From NCBI GenBank assembly GCA_963578625.1, contig CAUZEO010000281.1:1-7060 (forward strand): a stretch of DNA of 7,060 bases, given 5' to 3'. This stretch comes from CAUZEO01 sp963578625 (GTDB lineage: Bacteria; Verrucomicrobiota; Kiritimatiellia; SLOV01). The position numbers and the translations under genes are program-made. Below are positions 6,705 through 7,060 of the stretch, piece by piece; position 1 is the stretch's first letter; the number at the start of each line of letters is the position of its first letter. The notes under the pieces are model-generated. The model had not been told where the DNA came from and did no database searches. It worked only from the letters and a program-made list of their open reading frames with translations.

Positions 6705-7060
6705 ATGCATTTTCAGGCAATTCGGGATCTTTCGACCCTCTGCGGCGTTGCCGGCGGAATCCTTGCGCTATGCGCTCCATCGGCACTTTCCGGTCAACAC
6801 GACCCGATCGCCATCGGCGTCATCCAGGGGCGCGTGGGTGAATCAGTAGACCCAAAGCATGCGTCTTCTTTCGAAAATGACCGGGTCCTGGTTCAGGGAG
6901 TCGTTCATCAGCTGCTTCTCCGTCAGCGAAAGGATGGCGGTGTCGATCGGGGATTCTTTATTCAGAATACATCGGAGACAGCCGACGGCGATCCATTCAC
7001 TTCCGATGCGCTCTTTGTCTTTCACAGAAAAAATGCGGGGATCCCGGACGGGGTGGATGG
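6705..7060 (+). CDS. N-terminus of a secreted protein resembling ExeM/NucH-type extracellular nuclease, partial
   Basis: This frame is open from ATG 6705 to the window end (118 complete codons). Residues 1 to about 30 form a signal peptide: Arg7, a hydrophobic core (LCGVAGGILALCAPSALS) and a likely cleavage near 29-31. From about 34 the chain resembles the OB-fold-like domain at the front of ExeM/NucH-type extracellular endonucleases. It runs IAIGVIQGRVGES, then NDRVLVQGVVHQLL, then GFFIQNTSETADGDPFTSDALFVF (83-106), close to the family pattern GFFxQDxxxDGDxxTSxGIFVF. The endonuclease/exonuclease/phosphatase catalytic domain expected downstream lies outside the window, so nuclease activity is inference. 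AGG at 6695-6697, 7 nt ahead, is a plausible ribosome site. An in-frame TTG at 6678 is an alternative start that would add nine residues. The gene is 53 bp after the lipoprotein gene, probably co-transcribed. Confidence 0.7.
   Translation, partial: MHFQAIRDLSTLCGVAGGILALCAPSALSGQHDPIAIGVIQGRVGESVDPKHASSFENDRVLVQGVVHQLLLRQRKDGGVDRGFFIQNTSETADGDPFTSDALFVFHRKNAGIPDGVD

Noticed and set aside
6608..6841. Plus-strand open frame of 77 codons
   Set aside because: It overlaps the end of the lipoprotein and the start of the nuclease-like gene in a third frame and has a low-complexity Arg/Ser-rich translation.

Overview
The window reads as ordinary bacterial chromosome: moderately GC-rich, tightly packed, with no tRNA or rRNA, CRISPR array, recognisable transposase or phage gene. 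The lineage cannot be fixed from the sequence. A LysM/L,D-transpeptidase preceded by a TPR-like helical segment, a Hanks-type kinase, and a short intergenic repeat of the 'GHGQDAHAT' kind would suit an uncultured PVC-type bacterium (Verrucomicrobiota, Kiritimatiellota, Lentisphaerota or Planctomycetota) or a similar environmental phylum. This is a low-confidence inference from family memory.

Layout. Positions 1-2463 (+) look like one operon. It holds the C-terminal end of a Ser/Thr protein kinase, an L,D-transpeptidase whose start codon overlaps the kinase stop (ATGA), and, after a 20-bp gap, accA, the alpha subunit of acetyl-CoA carboxylase carboxyltransferase. Positions 2457-4554 (-) hold a large multi-pass GT-C-type glycosyltransferase-like protein. 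It converges on accA with a 7-bp overlap and is split by an apparent +1 frameshift at a run of seven G on its coding strand. Positions 4555-4740 form a divergent intergenic region with a perfect 7-bp inverted repeat. Positions 4741-5502 (+) encode a spermidine-synthase-like, SAM-binding Rossmann-fold protein. Positions 5503-5847 hold no convincing gene, but contain two small hairpins and a possible promoter. Positions 5848-6651 (+) encode an unrecognised coiled-coil lipoprotein. From 6705 a secreted protein begins that resembles the N-terminus of ExeM/NucH-type extracellular nucleases, and it runs off the window.

How the genes fit together. The first block joins envelope work (peptidoglycan cross-linking, with a kinase as possible regulator) to fatty-acid precursor supply (malonyl-CoA). 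The glycosyltransferase-like protein probably acts on a lipid-linked sugar in the envelope. The last two genes encode exported proteins and may be co-transcribed. I found no strong evidence for a previously undescribed multi-gene system. The items most worth a second look are the kinase/L,D-transpeptidase coupling, the homopolymer frameshift, the intergenic repeat, and the unrecognised lipoprotein beside a putative secreted nuclease.
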